Source of the DNA: Pseudomonadota bacterium
Lineage (GTDB): Bacteria > Pseudomonadota > Alphaproteobacteria > Caulobacterales > Caulobacteraceae
NCBI GenBank assembly: GCA_023434265.1
Contig: JAEYTA010000157.1
Coordinates: 1 to 22,194 of the forward strand
Length of the DNA stretch: 22,194 bases
Reading direction: 5' to 3'
The notes beneath the pieces were generated by a model. The model was not told the origin of the DNA, did no database searches, and saw only the letters and a list, made by a program, of their open reading frames with translations. The number at the start of each line of letters is the position of its first letter. Positions within the stretch are counted from its first letter, which is position 1. Below, one piece after another: positions 21,716 through 22,194 of the stretch. The translations under genes were made by a program, and so were the position numbers.

Positions 21716-22095
21716 GCCGGCGCACGGCGGCGACAGCGCTGCTGCTGACCCTGGCCTGCGGCGCCTGCGCCGGTCCGGCGCACCTGATGGCGGTCGCGCC
21801 CGACGGAGATGCGCCGCCCGAGCGTCCGACGCTGGTAGTCTGCGCGACCATCCTGGGGACCCTGGCCAATGCGATCCGCGAGGGCCGGGCCGGCGGCGAC
21901 GCCGCGGCTGTGGTGGCGGGCTACGCCGCCTACGAACGCAAGGCGGCCGAGGCCATGGGTGACGTCGGGAGCCGGCAAGCCATCGGCAGCTCCTACGCCT
22001 TCTACGACTCGCTGACGTCGGCCCAGCTGGAGCGGGCGGCCGACATGTGCCTGGACGCCGTCGACCGCAAGTTCGCGCCCGACGACTGGTGGTGA
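21712..22095 (+). CDS. Small exported, possibly lipidated, hypothetical protein
   Basis: The 127-aa product starts with a signal-type N-terminus (MSRRTAATALLLTLACGACAGP); Cys16 or Cys19 could be lipidated, but neither fits the lipobox well. The mature part is helical (AAYERKAAEAMGDVG...AQLERAADMCLDAVDR). No family is recognised. Its ATG overlaps the YbjQ gene stop (ATGA), so it closes the operon. Confidence 0.7.
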   Translation: MSRRTAATALLLTLACGACAGPAHLMAVAPDGDAPPERPTLVVCATILGTLANAIREGRAGGDAAAVVAGYAAYERKAAEAMGDVGSRQAIGSSYAFYDSLTSAQLERAADMCLDAVDRKFAPDDWW

Positions 22096-22128
22096 GCGCC
22101 CGGCCTGGACCGGCCGCCACGCGCGAAA

Positions 22129-22194
22129 TCAGACGCCGAGAACGTCCGCGACCCGCGCCGCCACCACGGCGAAGCGGCGGGCGGTGTCGCCGTC
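22129..22194 (-). CDS. C-terminal end of a convergent gene (partial)
   Basis: On the minus strand an open frame enters from the window edge and ends at a TGA (22129-22131), giving DGDTARRFAVVAARVADVLGV as its last 21 residues. The sequence looks like a normal helical C-terminus and converges on the preceding operon with a 33-bp gap. It is too short to identify. Confidence 0.5.
   Translation of the reverse strand, partial: DGDTARRFAVVAARVADVLGV

Noticed and set aside
20792..22120. 442-codon minus-strand open frame over folA and its neighbours
   Set aside because: Antisense to folA, which is certain; Arg/Ser/Pro-rich shadow.
1..22194. CRISPR array or insertion sequences
   Set aside because: No regularly spaced repeats, no transposase gene and no terminal inverted repeats were seen.

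Overview
This is a GC-rich, densely packed chromosomal window. Strong NNC/NNG codon preference, an HWE-type histidine kinase next to a stand-alone receiver, and tRNA promoters of the TTGC-N17-TA type point to an alphaproteobacterium. Caulobacterales (Brevundimonas or Caulobacter relatives) is my best guess, but this is inference and no search was run. Most genes overlap or nearly touch, including stop/start overlaps of the ATGA and TGATG kind, one head-to-head start overlap and one tail-to-tail stop overlap.

Left flank (1-3273): a His/Met-rich outer-membrane barrel protein likely linked to metal handling; a single-domain response regulator divergent from a small HWE/HisKA_2-like kinase whose usual phospho-acceptor His-His is Gln-Gln; and two small convergent ORFs.

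Genomic island (about 3274-15964): a 47-bp direct repeat with one mismatch bounds it. The right copy is the 3' half of an intact tRNA-Gln(UUG) gene on the minus strand; the left copy is an orphan tRNA-Gln 3' half. This is the footprint of a tyrosine-integrase element inserted in tRNA-Gln. Next to the right copy lies an integrase catalytic domain with all expected catalytic residues. It has lost its N-terminal half and is fused in frame to an RHS/YD-repeat fragment, so the element looks fixed in place. The cargo is a kinase that joins a winged-helix DNA-binding domain, a Ser/Thr kinase, one membrane segment and a TPR-like sensor region (minus strand). Divergent from it is an apparent operon: a small membrane protein, an OB-like/membrane protein, an exported FG-GAP-like protein, an unrecognised 475-aa protein and a soluble VirD4/TraG-type ATPase. 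A second large membrane/helical-repeat protein converges from the right. No relaxase or other type IV secretion gene is present, so the VirD4-like ATPase has probably been put to another use. I consider this cargo the best candidate for an undescribed system: a membrane-sensing kinase-regulator controlling an ATPase module.

Right flank (15995-22194): divergently transcribed tRNA-Gln and tRNA-Pro(CGG) genes; a secreted protein with two AprI/Inh-like domains; a divergent ketol-acid reductoisomerase paralogue whose start overlaps that of a DUF924 gene; a small four-cysteine protein; then a compact folate/dTMP operon (thyA, a MazG-like pyrophosphohydrolase, a small exported protein, folA, a YbjQ-family gene and a small exported protein). 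A convergent gene is cut by the window end.
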